A DNA stretch of 64,000 nucleotides from Diadema setosum (GCA_033980235.1 CM067077.1:6358602-6422601); one strand, 5' to 3'. Counted from the first letter of the stretch, positions 43,975-55,815 are shown. Notes: generated by a model from the letters alone, not told the origin. Translations and numbers: made by a program.

Positions 43975-44052
43975 CACGCATACAAACACAGCCACACACG
44001 CAGACACACATGGAGGATCATCAAAACACACAGACACACACGCACACACAAA
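43801..44052. repeat. C-run and (CA)n-rich low complexity
   Basis: ccccccccccccc near 43827-43840, then CA-rich sequence 43910-44050 with cgcacacacg variants. Confidence 0.9.
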
Positions 44053-44086
44053 ATGTTTGAAAACATCTTGACATACCTTATTTCAC

Positions 44087-44128
44087 TTTCGGATTAACGA
44101 ACGTTCGGAATGACGAACATTTTGTTCG
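44087..44128. repeat. Fragment of the TTCGGAATAACG foldback family
   Basis: ttcggattaacgaacgttcg and gaatgacgaacatt match the arms of the element at 25777. Confidence 0.7.
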
Positions 44129-44339
44129 CCTATCGTGATATTGATAATGAGCTAATAAAATGATGAAGTGATCAGCATTGCTTTCATCTCTTTTAACCCT
44201 TTCTGCGCCAAGGAGTCATATATGTACAAATTTCGAACACAAACCAATGGACAGGAAATAAACGAGGCACATACTGGTTAATCAATGCAGCTGGTCTTCA
44301 TTACAAACAAACTGAGGGCCAGTATTACTACCCCTATAG

Positions 44340-44877
44340 TCTTTTAAACCTTTACTAATGTAGATATTATACGTTTGTAAGGCATACATGAATATGTCCG
44401 ATACAAACGAGATAAACTTCAACTATAATATACCTACACTGTTGGAATATAGAAAGTATTGTATCTTTTTTGTTGTTGTTGTGGGAGACATCGAATTCAC
44501 CCATTTTGTATAAGGCCTATATATTTATGTTCCCCATTGAGTTCAATATGATATGTATAAACCTTCATGATTATTGTGTGACGTGGCTACTCATGCTCAA
44601 GATAATAATATGGGTGAAATTGTTGATAATCTGTTCTGGTGAATGTGCATGGATTGCCGCATTATTGAAAACATCTACTCCATAATTTGATGTACCACAC
44701 AACAAAAACAACAGTGACAAAATACAATAGATTAAGTAAACAGTATAGAAGCATAATACAGTTAAACTTCAGTTGGTAACAGTAAATATCATTTATACCA
44801 GACGTCACGCTTTACATAGGCATTCTAATACAAACGTATAATATCTACACTACTCAGTATACAAGAGATTTAAAACT
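44340..44877. mobile_element. Element with 20-bp perfect inverted repeats
   Basis: gtagatattatacgtttgta (44360-44379) is exactly mirrored at 44829-44848. Flanking cttttaaacc and gatttaaaac also mirror loosely. About 450 bp of AT-rich, non-coding interior. Confidence 0.65.
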
Positions 44878-45024
44878 ACGAGTACTATACTGACTCTCAG
44901 CATGTTTATATTGAAGACTGGCTTTGACTTAAGTAAAGAGATCGTAACAATAAGAACGATGCTAAATATGACTTCATCAGTTTATTTCTTAATATCACGG
45001 GAGAAAATGTCGTTATTTCAAATG

Positions 45025-45305
45025 TTTGTTAATCCGAAAATAAACTACGGTTCTTTATTCCGACGGTTCCTTAATTCTAAAATGAAATAAATTTTGCTAA
45101 TCCGGAAACAAAAAGAAAGTGAATTTAAACGAACCTTGGGAATTACGAGCGCGCTATTTTGTTTCCGGAATTACGAGCCTCGTCTTTTTCTCATTTCAAG
45201 TCGAGCAAACATTCGAAATAACGAGCCTCATTTCATTTTTTGGATAAACGAATCTCCGGAATAACGAATCATCGGAATATCAAACTTCGGAATAACAAAC
45301 TGCGA
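45025..45305. mobile_element. Diverged copy of the TTCGGAATAACG foldback family
   Basis: The left half carries ggttctttattccgacggtt, the right half ctccggaataacgaatc and cttcggaataac, and the end actgcgaacaccac resembles the terminus at 26030. More diverged than the copy at 25777. Confidence 0.65.
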
Positions 45306-46019
45306 ACACCACTATTGCCATCGCTAGTGTTATAACATGAAATAAACATAGAGGAAAAATAGCTAGACACGCTGGAACAGCACGTAGACAGGACGATAGC
45401 AATGACAACGTTTGACTACTTGTCTGCTTGTGAATATACACATTGATGTGGCTGAAATACGATGCCCACTCGTCTTTAACTCCCAACTGAAACATAAAAC
45501 AATAGTTTCGAAACTCAATTCATTGTATTTAAGCTCGTTCACATGAAAAGAAATAGCTGCATTGTTTTTATCTGTATTTTTTTTTTGTACTTTGAAATAA
45601 TTACTGTTAACAGTGATGATGTCCTACAAAAATGCTGTACATGAATCATTGATAACATTAGTTGCATATTACGTATTAGTGATCTAAGGTATATACCAGC
45701 CTTGCAAAGTGTGTTCTGCTATCATCATGTTAAATAAAAAAATATACTGTAATTATTACAACTGAAACAAAACAACCATCCCAACATATGGACATAATGA
45801 GTCAACCTGCACCAATGTCTATCATATTTTAAAGAAAATATCACATCACTTTTTTTTTCTCTCTCTCCTTGTTTTCAAGTGGATAACTGAAGTGAAACAA
45901 AATGAAAGATTTTATTTTAGTTATTTGACACTCACATAATACTCATATAATATCATCATTCACATTTCACAAGGAAGGTTATCTTGAAGTGTTAAAAGGG
46001 AAAAAACAACAACAAACAA

Positions 46020-46116
46020 ACTCTAAACTAATCACACGCACGCACGCACACTCCCACAGACACACACACATGCGCACACACAACCCCCCCCCCCAAAAAA
46101 AAAAAAAAAAAAAATA
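46020..46116. repeat. CA-rich tract followed by C and A runs
   Basis: cacgcacgcacgcac and cacacacacatgcgcacac, then a C-run, then a run of about 21 A. Confidence 0.9.
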
Positions 46117-46189
46117 AGCAGTGAATTTTCGTGTGAGGCGAGAGTATTTGTTTAAAATGCATTTGTGGTATTCGTACGCATAAAGATGC

Positions 46190-46400
46190 CACAGCTTTAG
46201 GGCAGTTGCATCAGATCCGTTGCTACGCTTCCTTTTTCCTCGTCACACTGGCCCTTGCCAGCGGCATTGAGTCATGTTCGACCGTACACAAAAGCAGTGT
46301 GAAGTTTGAACATTCCCCGATATTTGAAACGACGTTGCGTGAAAGATTTTCCGCTGACAGAATTCAACAACAGGAGGACAGAAACAAATATAATATTTGA
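46190..46400 (+). other. GC-richer segment with open frame, possible exon
   Basis: After ccacagctttagggcag a frame without ATG reads QIRCYASFFLVTLALASGIE, then a polar region ending KYNI and TGA. The hydrophobic stretch is signal-like, but no start codon precedes it in frame. Either an internal exon or chance. Confidence 0.15.
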
Positions 46401-46441
46401 AATCCCTAGAAAAATTATGATTATCTGTTCTGTGAGGTCAT

Positions 46442-46837
46442 CTTAAAGAGTGTGCACAGTTCTGGTTGAGGTGAGGATTTAGCTTTTAACGTTTTGCGAG
46501 ATATTAAGAAACCACTCTATGAGATGTCAAAGAGCATGCAATTCTAAGGGGTATCAAAAGTTTATTTGATGAAAATCGGTTTTGAAATGGCTGAGATATC
46601 CAAAAACAAGGTGAAACAAAGAGATCCTAATAAAAGGCGTGGCCTGTCGCCTTTTATTATTATCACTTGTTTGGATATCTCAACCATCTGAAAACCAATT
46701 TTCAACAAATAAACGTTGAATCCTTCTTAAAATTACGTGCTCTTTCATATTTCATGAACGGTTTCTCATTATCTCACTTAGGAATGTTCAAAACATGAAT
46801 CCTCACCTCAACCAGTATACTGTACAGTAATTTTAAA
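46442..46837. mobile_element. ~396-bp fully palindromic MITE
   Basis: Arms mirror over nearly the whole length: ctggttgaggtgaggatt against aatcctcacctcaaccag, ttattt.atgaaaatcgg against ccaattttcaacaaataa, and gagatatccaaa against tttggatatctc. The centre is aataaaaggcgtggcc then tgtcgccttttatt. No coding content. Confidence 0.85.
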
Positions 46838-47159
46838 GAAAAGAGTTATTCATGGGCAGACCTTCTTCTTTTATATTTGATAGTTTTTATGTGAAATGAT
46901 TTTTTTTTTCAATTAACTAAATAACTTACCTTCACACTTTTTATGAAATAAGGTGCCATTGTGTGTAGAGATAAATGAATGGCCATATTAGTTTTTTATG
47001 TATAAATAAATAAATAAGTTTTATGTATATCGATTAGAGAGAGATATATAAAGAGAAAGAGAGAGAGAGAATTGAAATGAGAGAGATATCAAATCAGCAA
47101 TACTGTACGGATTTTTCAATAGATTTACTCGTTTTTAGAGATGAAACGTTATTGTCTGC

Positions 47160-47597
47160 ATGGCTTTGACATTTTCTTTACGAGACTTGCGTCTGACAAT
47201 GGTGGTACACCCGATTCCGTGTTCTTATGAGCACAGTACCGCAGATGGCAAGGAGGCATGAGTATGTATGTATGTGAGACTTCTTGCAGCTCCGACATTT
47301 AAGTCTGCGGTTTTTTCGACGAAGTCCCAGCCGCAAATGCCAACTCCTACATTATAGCGCCGCAAAATTTATAAAGCGGCTCTTATAGAATCGCGTGGTG
47401 TGTGGAAGGAGGAAGTCCGCTTGAAGTTCGGTTGTGTCCGCCGTCAGTCTGCGTGCATTCTGCGTGTTTGAATTTTCTCAGGTCATCTCAGGATTTTCAT
47501 GGACATGCCCGATTGATTGCTCCTGCTAGAAAGTCTGAAGACCAGTTGTGTGTCATCGCCGTACATAATGCAGTTTATCGATCGAGCGATCAACCAA
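47160..47597 (+). promoter_or_regulatory. GC-richer segment with TATA box, possible promoter and first exon
   Basis: ttataaagc at 47369-47377 is a good TATA box. About 30 bases downstream begins a segment of higher GC that ends at a possible donor CCAATG|GTAATA (47598), shortly after an ATG (MQFIDRAINQ). No downstream exon is identified. Confidence 0.2.
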
Positions 47598-48349
47598 TGG
47601 TAATATTGTAATTTGTTCCTCTCATTACCCGCCACTTTTTTTTATGGATGTGACGTCACGATTCGGGTAAATTTATTGATTTTTGTAGTTTTTATGCATT
47701 TTAGTTGCCTGATTGTTTATTTGTTCGTGGGTTCTTCTCTTGAGTGTGTATGACATAACACTATTTGATATTGATTATACATGTATAGTCGAGAACGGAA
47801 ACTAAATTTCGCACATGGTGCAAAATTCCCTTGCTTTTGCCATCATTTTTTTGAAATTGATTTTGCTGTATGATAGATAAGAATAGAAATAAAAATGTTA
47901 GCATTATTGATCATTCCCTGAATCAGGAGAACTTCCTATGAAGAATCTTCTCTCTATGTGCTGCGAAAGTAAAGACGTGTAGGCCCTAGGCCTATTTCAC
48001 GTGAGCAATGGTATTCGATCGATGTACTTTCGCCATGTCTGTCCTATATTTGCAATATGTGCCTTTATCGTGGAATCGTTTAAGCCCCCATACTGATCAC
48101 TAATCACGAAACTCAATCACCTAATGCTTCTCGCACAATCAACTCAGACAGCGACATTATGTATGTCTTGTACGAACATTGTTTGTATCTCTTCTGAAAA
48201 TAAAACTGTTACAGCTTTGTCGTTCTGGCTGGGGAAAAAAGAAATAAGAGACAAATAAGTCTAGACGTTGATAAATCTATTCTTTGATGGTAAACGCGCA
48301 GGTAAAGGCAATCAGCCAAACAATGTACTTGCAAACTAAATGTGATTAC

Positions 48350-48397
48350 CTCACGCCCGCGGTTTTCTGCTGCGGTTTCTGGCTTGGGAGCCGTCAT
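48350..48397 (-). CDS. Weak candidate first coding exon
   Basis: ATG then MTAPKPETAAENRGRE to donor GTGAG|GTAATC on the minus strand. Short, GC-rich and phase 0. No partner exon. Confidence 0.12.
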
Positions 48398-48616
48398 ATA
48401 TGGTAGGCCCGTGAGTAATATTCTAAAGATATGTTGTCACGACTCCAGTTGACTAGACACGTGAACCAAAGACGATGCATGTCACACCGCTGGGCTGCAT
48501 GCGTTTATTAAAGTAGGACACAAATTAACATTCCGTTGCAACAATGATATTTTCTAGTTGGTTTCTCTTTCAATTTGTTTTATCATTTTCATGCCATATA
48601 TGGTAGGTATGCCCCT

Positions 48617-48720
48617 TAGTTCAATTCAATTTAATTCAATTCAATTTTCATTTGTTACATCTAACAAAAGAATCAAACAAAAACACAAAACATGCATTAC
48701 ACAATCTAATCATATTGTTT
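48617..48720 (-). repeat. LINE 3'-tail-like sequence
   Basis: gttcaattcaatttaattca, then attcaattttcatttgttac, resembles the CAATT-type 3' end of the LINE at 16155. The body upstream (to about 49100) shows no clear reverse transcriptase. Confidence 0.45.
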
Positions 48721-49398
48721 TCTTAATTTGTAGAAAAAAAAGTGCAGTATGGATAGTGAAGTACATAATAAAATGTATGTACAATTAAGTCGACTAATCA
48801 AGAACATCAATGCACACTTTAAAGATTGACAGAAAAGTAAATAATTGTGGAAAAGAGTTATGTAAAACAAAAATCCTTCAAAACATAACATTAATTTTTT
48901 AACTGCATAGTATGTAAGTATGTAGTTGGTGAATGGTATTTTTCTAATAACGAAGCTTCCCACTATATCAACTTCAGGCCAATCTTTCCTACAAAATGTA
49001 CATGAACAGTGTTTGGGAAAACATCCCATGCAAAGAGTGGGTTTCCGTACGTTGTGTTGCATTGTCTGGTTTGACTTGCATAGTGAGCTAATTTGCATGC
49101 GGGATGTTGATTCGGCCTATAGGTATTTTCCGGATATGCCAATTATAATTGTACAACGTTAGATTATTAAGTAAGACTACACTAACATTGGAGTTATAAA
49201 ATAAATCCAATCATCACCGCAAACGTAGCTTATAAAATGCAACAATATAATTACTACCCCTAATACTTTGAGATTCGATCAGCATAGATAAGGTCTGTCG
49301 CACTGATGAAGATCTAAATTCCCGTAGGTCATGTTCTTCTTGATATATATCTGGTTTCGTTTACATTGCTTACTCTTCCACGCCTATAAAACAAAAGG

Positions 49399-49446
49399 AC
49401 AGTCAGACAGACAGAAAGACAGACAAACAAACAGAGACAGACACAA
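49399..49446. repeat. (CAGA)n/(ACAA)n microsatellite
   Basis: cagtcagacagacagaaag, then acagacaaacaaacagag. Confidence 0.9.
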
Positions 49447-49714
49447 ATAAACTGAGTACATGCCCGCTTAAATATTTCATACCGTAATCATAACGATGAA
49501 GGTCTATGGAGAATGTCTGACTCAGCATTGAACAGGACAGCCGAGGTTCTTTTTTTTCGCAGTAACATAATCTCATTACAACCTCAGTGTCTTAATGTGA
49601 TTGTGACCTATACCGCAAGCGTAAACATTTTCCTTCCTATGATATCAGCGTTATATATATTTTTTTCTTTTTCGAATCCGTATGTCGGCGGTCATGCAAT
49701 CCGAGAACTTCCTC

Positions 49715-49912
49715 TTATAGAAGTATTTCCGCAAGAATATGATGAGATTTCAGGCCGGGACTTCCCGTCCAAAGGGCAGCTCGTATGATGGACTCTCGCT
49801 CAGAGCAGGGAGGTGAGACATCCCTGCTCAGAGCCATGGTGGCGCTTGAATTTTCCAGACCTGTTGTTTGATTGGCCGTTGAAACGATTAAGATTGTAAA
49901 GACATACACCAT
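49715..49912 (-). CDS. Small ATG-initiated frame overlapping a hairpin, unidentified
   Basis: 65 codons starting MVYVFTILIVSTANQTTG (signal-like). The middle is encoded by the imperfect hairpin 49799-49836 (gctcagagcaggga / tccctgctcagagc). That a structured repeat lies in the frame argues against a conserved protein. Confidence 0.15.
   Translation of the reverse strand: MVYVFTILIVSTANQTTGLENSSATMALSRDVSPPCSERESIIRAALWTGSPGLKSHHILAEILL
49797..49838. repeat. GAGCAGGGA hairpin
   Basis: 14-bp stem with one mismatch and a ~9-base loop (ggtgagaca). Kin to the cagggaggt hairpins at 2631 and 43331. Confidence 0.75.
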
Positions 49913-50620
49913 TGATACATACTATTAAGGATTTCAACAGTCAGGGTGATTGCCATTTCGATGAAGTCAATGCAATGTGTTCTCTGGACCCCAATGATAC
50001 GCTGATACAAGTAACTTTCATGAAAACGATTTACCAACTGTTTACTGAAGACCTATTTGAGTAGGAACGTCTTCTCACTTTTTAATATAATGTACAAAAG
50101 GAGGATGTTGCAATTTGCGATCATATAGGATCAAATATGATGAGTTGTGTGAAAAGTCTTTCTACATAACTTATAAAGTAGTGACTAAAATACATTGCAT
50201 GATACAGATAATAACAACAATTACATTAACGATCACAGTATAGAAGAAGTTAAGTACGGTGTCATTCAATAATACAAGAAAAACATAAAGAATTCAAAGG
50301 CGGACGACATCGTGTGTCACACTGCATGGTCAGAAGAGGTTTTTCAACAAAATCAGTGCCACTAAATAATCATAATCACTAGATAATCCTTACTATGCTT
50401 AATATGATCAAAATAGAAGCTGTGATGCAGTAAAGTCACTTTAATATCCATGTAGTATGATAAGCAGGTTGATTTCTTATTCTAGTATACAGCCAACCAT
50501 CTGTACCTCTCCAATCCTGTGGAATGTGTATTTCTTTTTCATTAATGCATATCATTCTCATATCTATAAACATTCATAAGAATTCCGTGTAAATCTCTGG
50601 ATCTTTCTCACCCCCTTAAA

Positions 50621-50985
50621 GGTCCTGCTTACCTATTGGAGCAGTGATTTTAAAAATGCTCAAAATATCACATTTATTGCATATGTGTAGGTCAGTTGTA
50701 TCACAAAACATCCTACCATACAAAATTTTTGCAACAAATCCTGCAGTATAAAGAGATATCATGTGTTTTTTTCTCAATACTGTAGACGGTTTAGTCTGAA
50801 AACATTTTTATTGTAACTATTGTTTACGTTTTTTATATTTAACAATACTTAACATCCATTACACTGATTCAAAGTTTTACATTGGTTGTTTCTATTCCTA
50901 ACTCACATTTTAGATCTATTTTCAAGTGCAAATGCAGGGTTTTTGTTTCATCTGCAAATACGCATACATTGCATAATTATATCAT
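50621..50985 (+). repeat. Dispersed repeat copy, uninterrupted
   Basis: aaggtcctgcttacctattg, aaaatatcacatttattgc, gtgtaggtcagttgtatcac and cttaacatccattacactga align with the copy at 11731. It lacks the MITE and therefore shows the empty site. Confidence 0.8.
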
Positions 50986-51179
50986 ACAACATGGGAAGGT
51001 AATTCTCTAATTTCTCTAGTCTTTAATCTCTCTATCTATTTCCCACAGTAATGTGGGTCGTATGGCATCGGCAATGCATTTCACACTACCAACTCAAAAT
51101 GGTTTTATTCATAATGATATCTCTATGAGGGCATATTACTAGACAGATCATACACTTTTACATTTCTTTTGTTTACATC

Positions 51180-51614
51180 ATGAAACTTTTTCTTCATTTA
51201 CGCCTCGCGTTGTTTCTGTTTCTACAAGTTTTAGATGCCCCGGATGATTGTCTACACTCGAGGCTCAAAACACGCCGATCTAAAACAAGAGATGTATCAA
51301 AAACGTTGGTGAAATGCAAGTTTATACGTTTAGAAAGCAATCAAGTTCATCGCTGTCATTATCACCATTATCATCTAGTGGGATATATTCATCGCCGGAG
51401 ATGCGAACAATCTGCATATTGTCTGGTCCTGCATGCCCTGAGGGCAATATTTGGCTGCACCACTTCAATTAGTCGCAACGGATACATAACATTTAGCAAC
51501 TCGGTAAAAGAAAATCAACAACAGCTATACTACTACTACTACTACTATACAACCCTGAGCTGGGATAAATTTGTACACATAACAGGTAATAAAGTTCTTG
51601 ACGTAAGCCCATGA
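51180..51614 (+). CDS. Candidate secreted cysteine-containing protein, 144 codons
   Basis: True ATG. MKLFLHLRLALFLFLQVLDA is a good signal-peptide hydrophobic core. The next 75 residues hold six cysteines (24, 46, 59, 75, 81, 93) and basic clusters (KTRRSKTR, HRRRC), which would suit a processed or disulphide-bonded secreted peptide. The end is low complexity (a run of seven Tyr from a TAC microsatellite), and a possible donor CAG|GTAATA lies at 51586. No family is recognised. It could be chance. Confidence 0.25.
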   Translation: MKLFLHLRLALFLFLQVLDAPDDCLHSRLKTRRSKTRDVSKTLVKCKFIRLESNQVHRCHYHHYHLVGYIHRRRCEQSAYCLVLHALRAIFGCTTSISRNGYITFSNSVKENQQQLYYYYYYYTTLSWDKFVHITGNKVLDVSP

Positions 51615-52259
51615 GCGGAACATGAAAAGGGAATTTCCAAATTTCACATCCCAGTCCTGACAGCTTCTTCTTTTTGTTTTTGTTTTATAATCTCCATATT
51701 TTAATTCCTTTAAGTGTTTGCGAATGTGTGCATTATGTGCGTGTCTTTTATGTTCAGAAGTCCAATAATTTATGATGAAGCAAGTTTAGTGTTTTATATC
51801 AGAATAAGTCGAAAAGTTCGAATCTGCATGACTTGCTGTTGTCAATAGTTCTTATAGTAATATAATATGTTAATTGTGAACCCCTTAAGTAGTGGTTTAA
51901 ATAGAATCCGCAGCTGTCAAGGGGGAATAAAAATGCTGACACAATTTGGCGAGAGAAGTTTCTGTCTGTTTGTGCGTTTCTTATTTGCAAATGTTGCAAT
52001 TATGTCCCTCTACTTGATGAAGTGAAGGAACTCGATAGGAATCATATACGCACAGACACAAACATACAAAAATGAAGATTTTTATTTCAGGGTATCATCC
52101 CATTGTCAAGAATGACCTTAATCCCTCAGTCGGATTCCTTGACAGAGAGTTTTCTTTGACGTGAAGTTCATTGTTTGTCTTATTGTTGGATATGGAGCAG
52201 CATGTTTTCTCTCCCATCTATATAACAACAGACACAGTCACGCTGAGGTATATCAAGTT

Positions 52260-52310
52260 TGTGTCAAATTTCTTCTCTCCTTTCTTCTCCCTTTCTCTCC
52301 TTCCCTGTCC

Positions 52311-52342
<32 letters not shown>

Positions 52343-52440
52343 TCTCTCTTTTTCTGTCATTCTCTCCCCCTCTTTTTCTCTCTCTGCCCCCTTTTCTTTT
52401 TGCTCTTTCTCTATCTCTATCTCATCTATCTGTGTAAGGA
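52260..52440. repeat. CT-rich low-complexity tract
   Basis: Nearly pure pyrimidine, with (CT)n at 52316-52337. Open frames are compositional. Confidence 0.9.
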
Positions 52441-52830
52441 ATAAGTATAATATCGGGGTTTTTTGTAACTGTTTTTTTTTTCTATCTCTATCTCATCTAT
52501 CTGTGTAAGGAATAAGTATAATATCGGGTGTTTTTTTTTTTTTTTTTTTGTAACAGCTTTTTAAGCACCGGTTGTTATTGCAGTAATCCGGAAATAAAAG
52601 AGACTACGGTATACTATTTCATTTTGTATCAAGAATATCATAAAGAGGTGTTTGTAGGACATGAAAAGAGAAGAATCTGTATCGCATCCATCTGTGTAAG
52701 GAAAACACTAAAGTACCGGTATTTGAAACTGACTTTTAAGCACTGGTTGTTATGATAGTAATCCGGAAAAGCGACTATCATATTTCATTTCGTATCGAAA
52801 ATGTTTTATAGAGAGGTATATTTCATGAAG
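52408..52830. repeat. Nested tandem duplications, 71-bp and ~175-bp
   Basis: ctatctctatctcatctatc starts at 52411 and 52482 (71-bp shift), each followed by gtgtaaggaataagtataat. Further on, ttttaagcaccggttgttat (52559) recurs as ttttaagcactggttgttat (about 52734) with cagtaatccggaaa following. Confidence 0.85.
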
Positions 52831-52904
52831 AAAACGAAGAGGAAGAAAGGAAGGAAGTTTGTAAGCATTCTTGTAAACGGATATGATTTGTATAGGAGTA
52901 CAGT

Positions 52905-53310
52905 CTAAAAAATAAACTTGTTAAATCCAACATTTTGAGTGTACTTTTTGACATTCACAAAAGGTTCGAGGAGTTACAACATTTCAAACATTTGAGTTAC
53001 TATTCATTATGTTTAGAAAAAAAAATAATGATAAAACGAGCATGGGAAGTGTCATTTTTGACATTTCCTTAAGGGTCGAGGAGTGACAACTTTTAAAATG
53101 TTAAAGTTTACATTGATATGTTTATTAGCTAAAAGATGTCATGGTAAATGGAACGTTGGGAGTGTTATTTTTTAACATCTAAAAAAGGTTCAAATAGTGA
53201 CAACATTTCAAATGTTGGAGTTACCATTTCACATGTTTAGCTAAAAAAAAAATGAAATGGTAAACAAAATTGAGAATTTTTCGTTTTATTTTCAACATTT
53301 AAAAAATGGC
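52905..53310. repeat. Diverged ~110-bp tandem repeat, three to four units
   Basis: Each unit has gtgt.(a)tttttgacatt, aaggttcgaggagt.acaac, then aaatgtt..agtta.cat and atgtttag..aaaa. The anchors fall near 52938, 53048 and 53159. Confidence 0.8.
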
Positions 53311-54055
53311 ATTTAGAATGATGGATTTGCCGTTTATTTATTTTTTTCTGGAGTGAGTCAGGTTTGCAACGGAAAAATTGCGAGGAACCGAACACACAGA
53401 CCAAAACTGTTTTGAGACGAAAACGTGAGGCCTTCGTAACCTTAGTGACCGTTCATCTGAAATGGTAATGAGTCGAGATTCCCTTGCGGCTCCAAATTAG
53501 ATTTTAAGGGTGCGTGCGGTATCGAAACCCCCTGTCTTGATATAGAGATAGTTAAGAAGGAGAGCAGAGGACTGGTAAGAAAGAAAGAAATAAACAACAG
53601 GAGCAAGAACAGAGTATCGAATGTAGCGATCAGGAAGTCATTATCTTCCTGATTGCATTGTGCTCCTGGACCGAGTGTGCATTTACCTTGAAAGTTACGC
53701 AAACGTTTTCTCTTTAATAGACAGAGCACACAAAATGATATAAGGGAGCATTGTTTCTGTGCCACTAGCCATCGCTCCTGTTTCAATCGGATGATGTCTT
53801 CCGTCTAATATTTTGTTTAAAATCAAGGTTAAAGCAAACTATCGAGCAAACATACAAACACCGAACAAACACCGAACAAACGCGAAGGAGCAATAGATGA
53901 AAAAGGAAATCGCGTGTACAGCAGAAAATTTCAGTGTCACCTGGCTGCTTCGCCTGTATTAAATATGTAATGGCTACTTATTTTCCCATGATTTTATAAA
54001 AACATAGTAAAATGATGAAGTAAACTCACATTGCCCCCGTTGGCTGACACATCTA
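53311..54055. other. No gene supported
   Basis: A possible donor on the minus strand (TCAAG|GTAAAT near 53691) follows an open frame without an ATG. An ATG frame nearby (MASGTETM) stops before it. I make no call. Confidence 0.3.
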
Positions 54056-54056
54056 A

Positions 54057-54060
54057 AGAA

Positions 54061-54094
<34 letters not shown>

Positions 54095-54097
54095 TGG
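54057..54097. repeat. (GA)n microsatellite
   Basis: agagagagagagagagagag at about 54068-54093. Confidence 0.95.
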
Positions 54098-54468
54098 GGG
54101 AGAGTCTGGCTGTGTGTATAGATGTATGTTTTTAGTTTAGCTTTTACGTTTTTCTTTAACATTTTTACTCTACTAGCCCTATTCTTCATCTTTACTACAC
54201 ATGCTATATCAATTTTATATCAAAGTAGAGCGTAGTTAGGTGCACTTAAAACAAGTAGCTACTGGAAAGAAAGTAGCCAAGAAAAGAAAGAAAGGGATAG
54301 AAAGCAAAAGAATGTACAGTATTACTCAGTTTTTGAAAAAAAAAAATTCCCTCCTACATACCGAGGTACTCTGTCCGTTGATCATAAGCCACAAACCAGT
54401 TCATTTCAATGGTATAACGTAAGTTTCCAATGAATTCAATTTCATTTGTACAGATGTCCGCTTGTTAA

Positions 54469-54697
54469 ATCTAATCAGCATTCATTTTGGAATAGACATA
54501 GTGGGCTCAAAAATCGTCTTACTCTATTCCTATACCCGACCACAAAGTCGGTACGCACGTTACTTTGCTATGTAGACCACTGTCGTGGCGACCTTGCCAG
54601 TTATGGGTATGATGGTCAATTATTTGTTCGTGACATGTGCGATGCATACCCCACATTACAGTATGCATCTCGGTCAATTTCTTCTGCAATAAGGTGA
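54469..54697. other. Segment open on both strands, possible exon
   Basis: The plus strand after tttgtacag reads, among others, YGYDGQLFVRDMCDAYP and ends at TGA. The minus strand after ccttattgcag reads KKLTEMHTVMWGMHRTCHEQ. Neither is recognisable, and they cannot both be real. Confidence 0.12.
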
Positions 54698-55459
54698 CAA
54701 GCACTGCAACGCTCCCCCGGGGATCCTAAGGTGCAGGAAATGTTGCAAATATAATCATTCTTCCCTCCTTATTCTACATCGTTACGCTTTACTAATTTTA
54801 GCCAAGCATTCCTAGGGCAATGTGATTATTTCAATGAATCATTCATGGTCATTTTGACCACAAGATTTGATTCCACAGCAGGAATAACAACGGCCCTTGT
54901 ATTAAAAAGAAAAAGAAACAAATCTGTCTTATATATTTTGTCACGTGTGACGTATCATCTAAGACCATGTCGCGGTAATAAGGTTGTCAAGCATCAAATT
55001 ATAATTCTGATATTTCTTGATTCTTCTTACTGAAATATTTCCTTGAAATGTAATTTGTCCGTATTTATTTCAATACACTTACTACCACAGTAAACAGTAA
55101 AAATGTACATTATATTAACAATGAATACAAGAAACTGGACATTTTGGAGAAATTGGTTTTGACATCAAGATGCAACTTGCAGTAAATTAAGCATTTAAAC
55201 GCGATGGAGTCAACTTTTCTAAAAGACCCAGAGATTGTTGTCCAAGTCAACCGCTAATGATCTCCTCCATCTGTATATACCTTTTGAGGAAACGACGAAA
55301 CATGTGTATGTGTGATATAAACGTACTCATATCTATTCCTTATGAATAGTGTGGTTTATATTTTGGTGTAAAAACTGCTGATTTTGTCATTAAAAATCAT
55401 TTGAATGAGAGAAAGAACAAACTGAAACAAACTGAATCTGAAACTGAAACATGGAGACA

Positions 55460-55815
55460 TCTATCTTTCTGTGTTTTCACTTCACGTCCTCTACCTCAGT
55501 TATTTTTAGGAATGCTCGAGAAGAATAACCTCCAGACATTACCTACTACTTCTACTTCTGTCTTTTCTTCTCCCCTCTTTTCACCTATTCTCTGCCCTCC
55601 TTTTCCTCTACCTACAGTGTAGACCTCATCAGGTTTATCAGCAGCTCTTTTAAGGACTATTTCAAGAAGGAATTAACACTCCCTTTAAGACTTTCTCTTC
55701 TCCTTCCCTTCAAGTTTCTTCCACCTCTAACTTCTGTTCTTTCTCCGTCCTTTTACTATTTCTCATTTTCTCTTATCTTTCTATCTTTCCTTCTCCTCTT
55801 CTCTTCCCAGGCAGA
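55460..55815. repeat. Pyrimidine-rich tract
   Basis: C/T-rich for about 350 bases without coding signal. An open frame over its first part is compositional. Confidence 0.7.

Noticed and set aside
47216..47251. MPPCHLRYC... on the minus strand as a possible THAP zinc-finger start
   Set aside because: Only the first two cysteines fit. The remaining 25 codons do not match, and the frame ends without a convincing donor.
48706..49098. 130-codon minus-strand frame as a LINE protein
   Set aside because: It follows a LINE-like 3' tail at 48617, but the translation lacks reverse-transcriptase or endonuclease residues. Only the tail is annotated.
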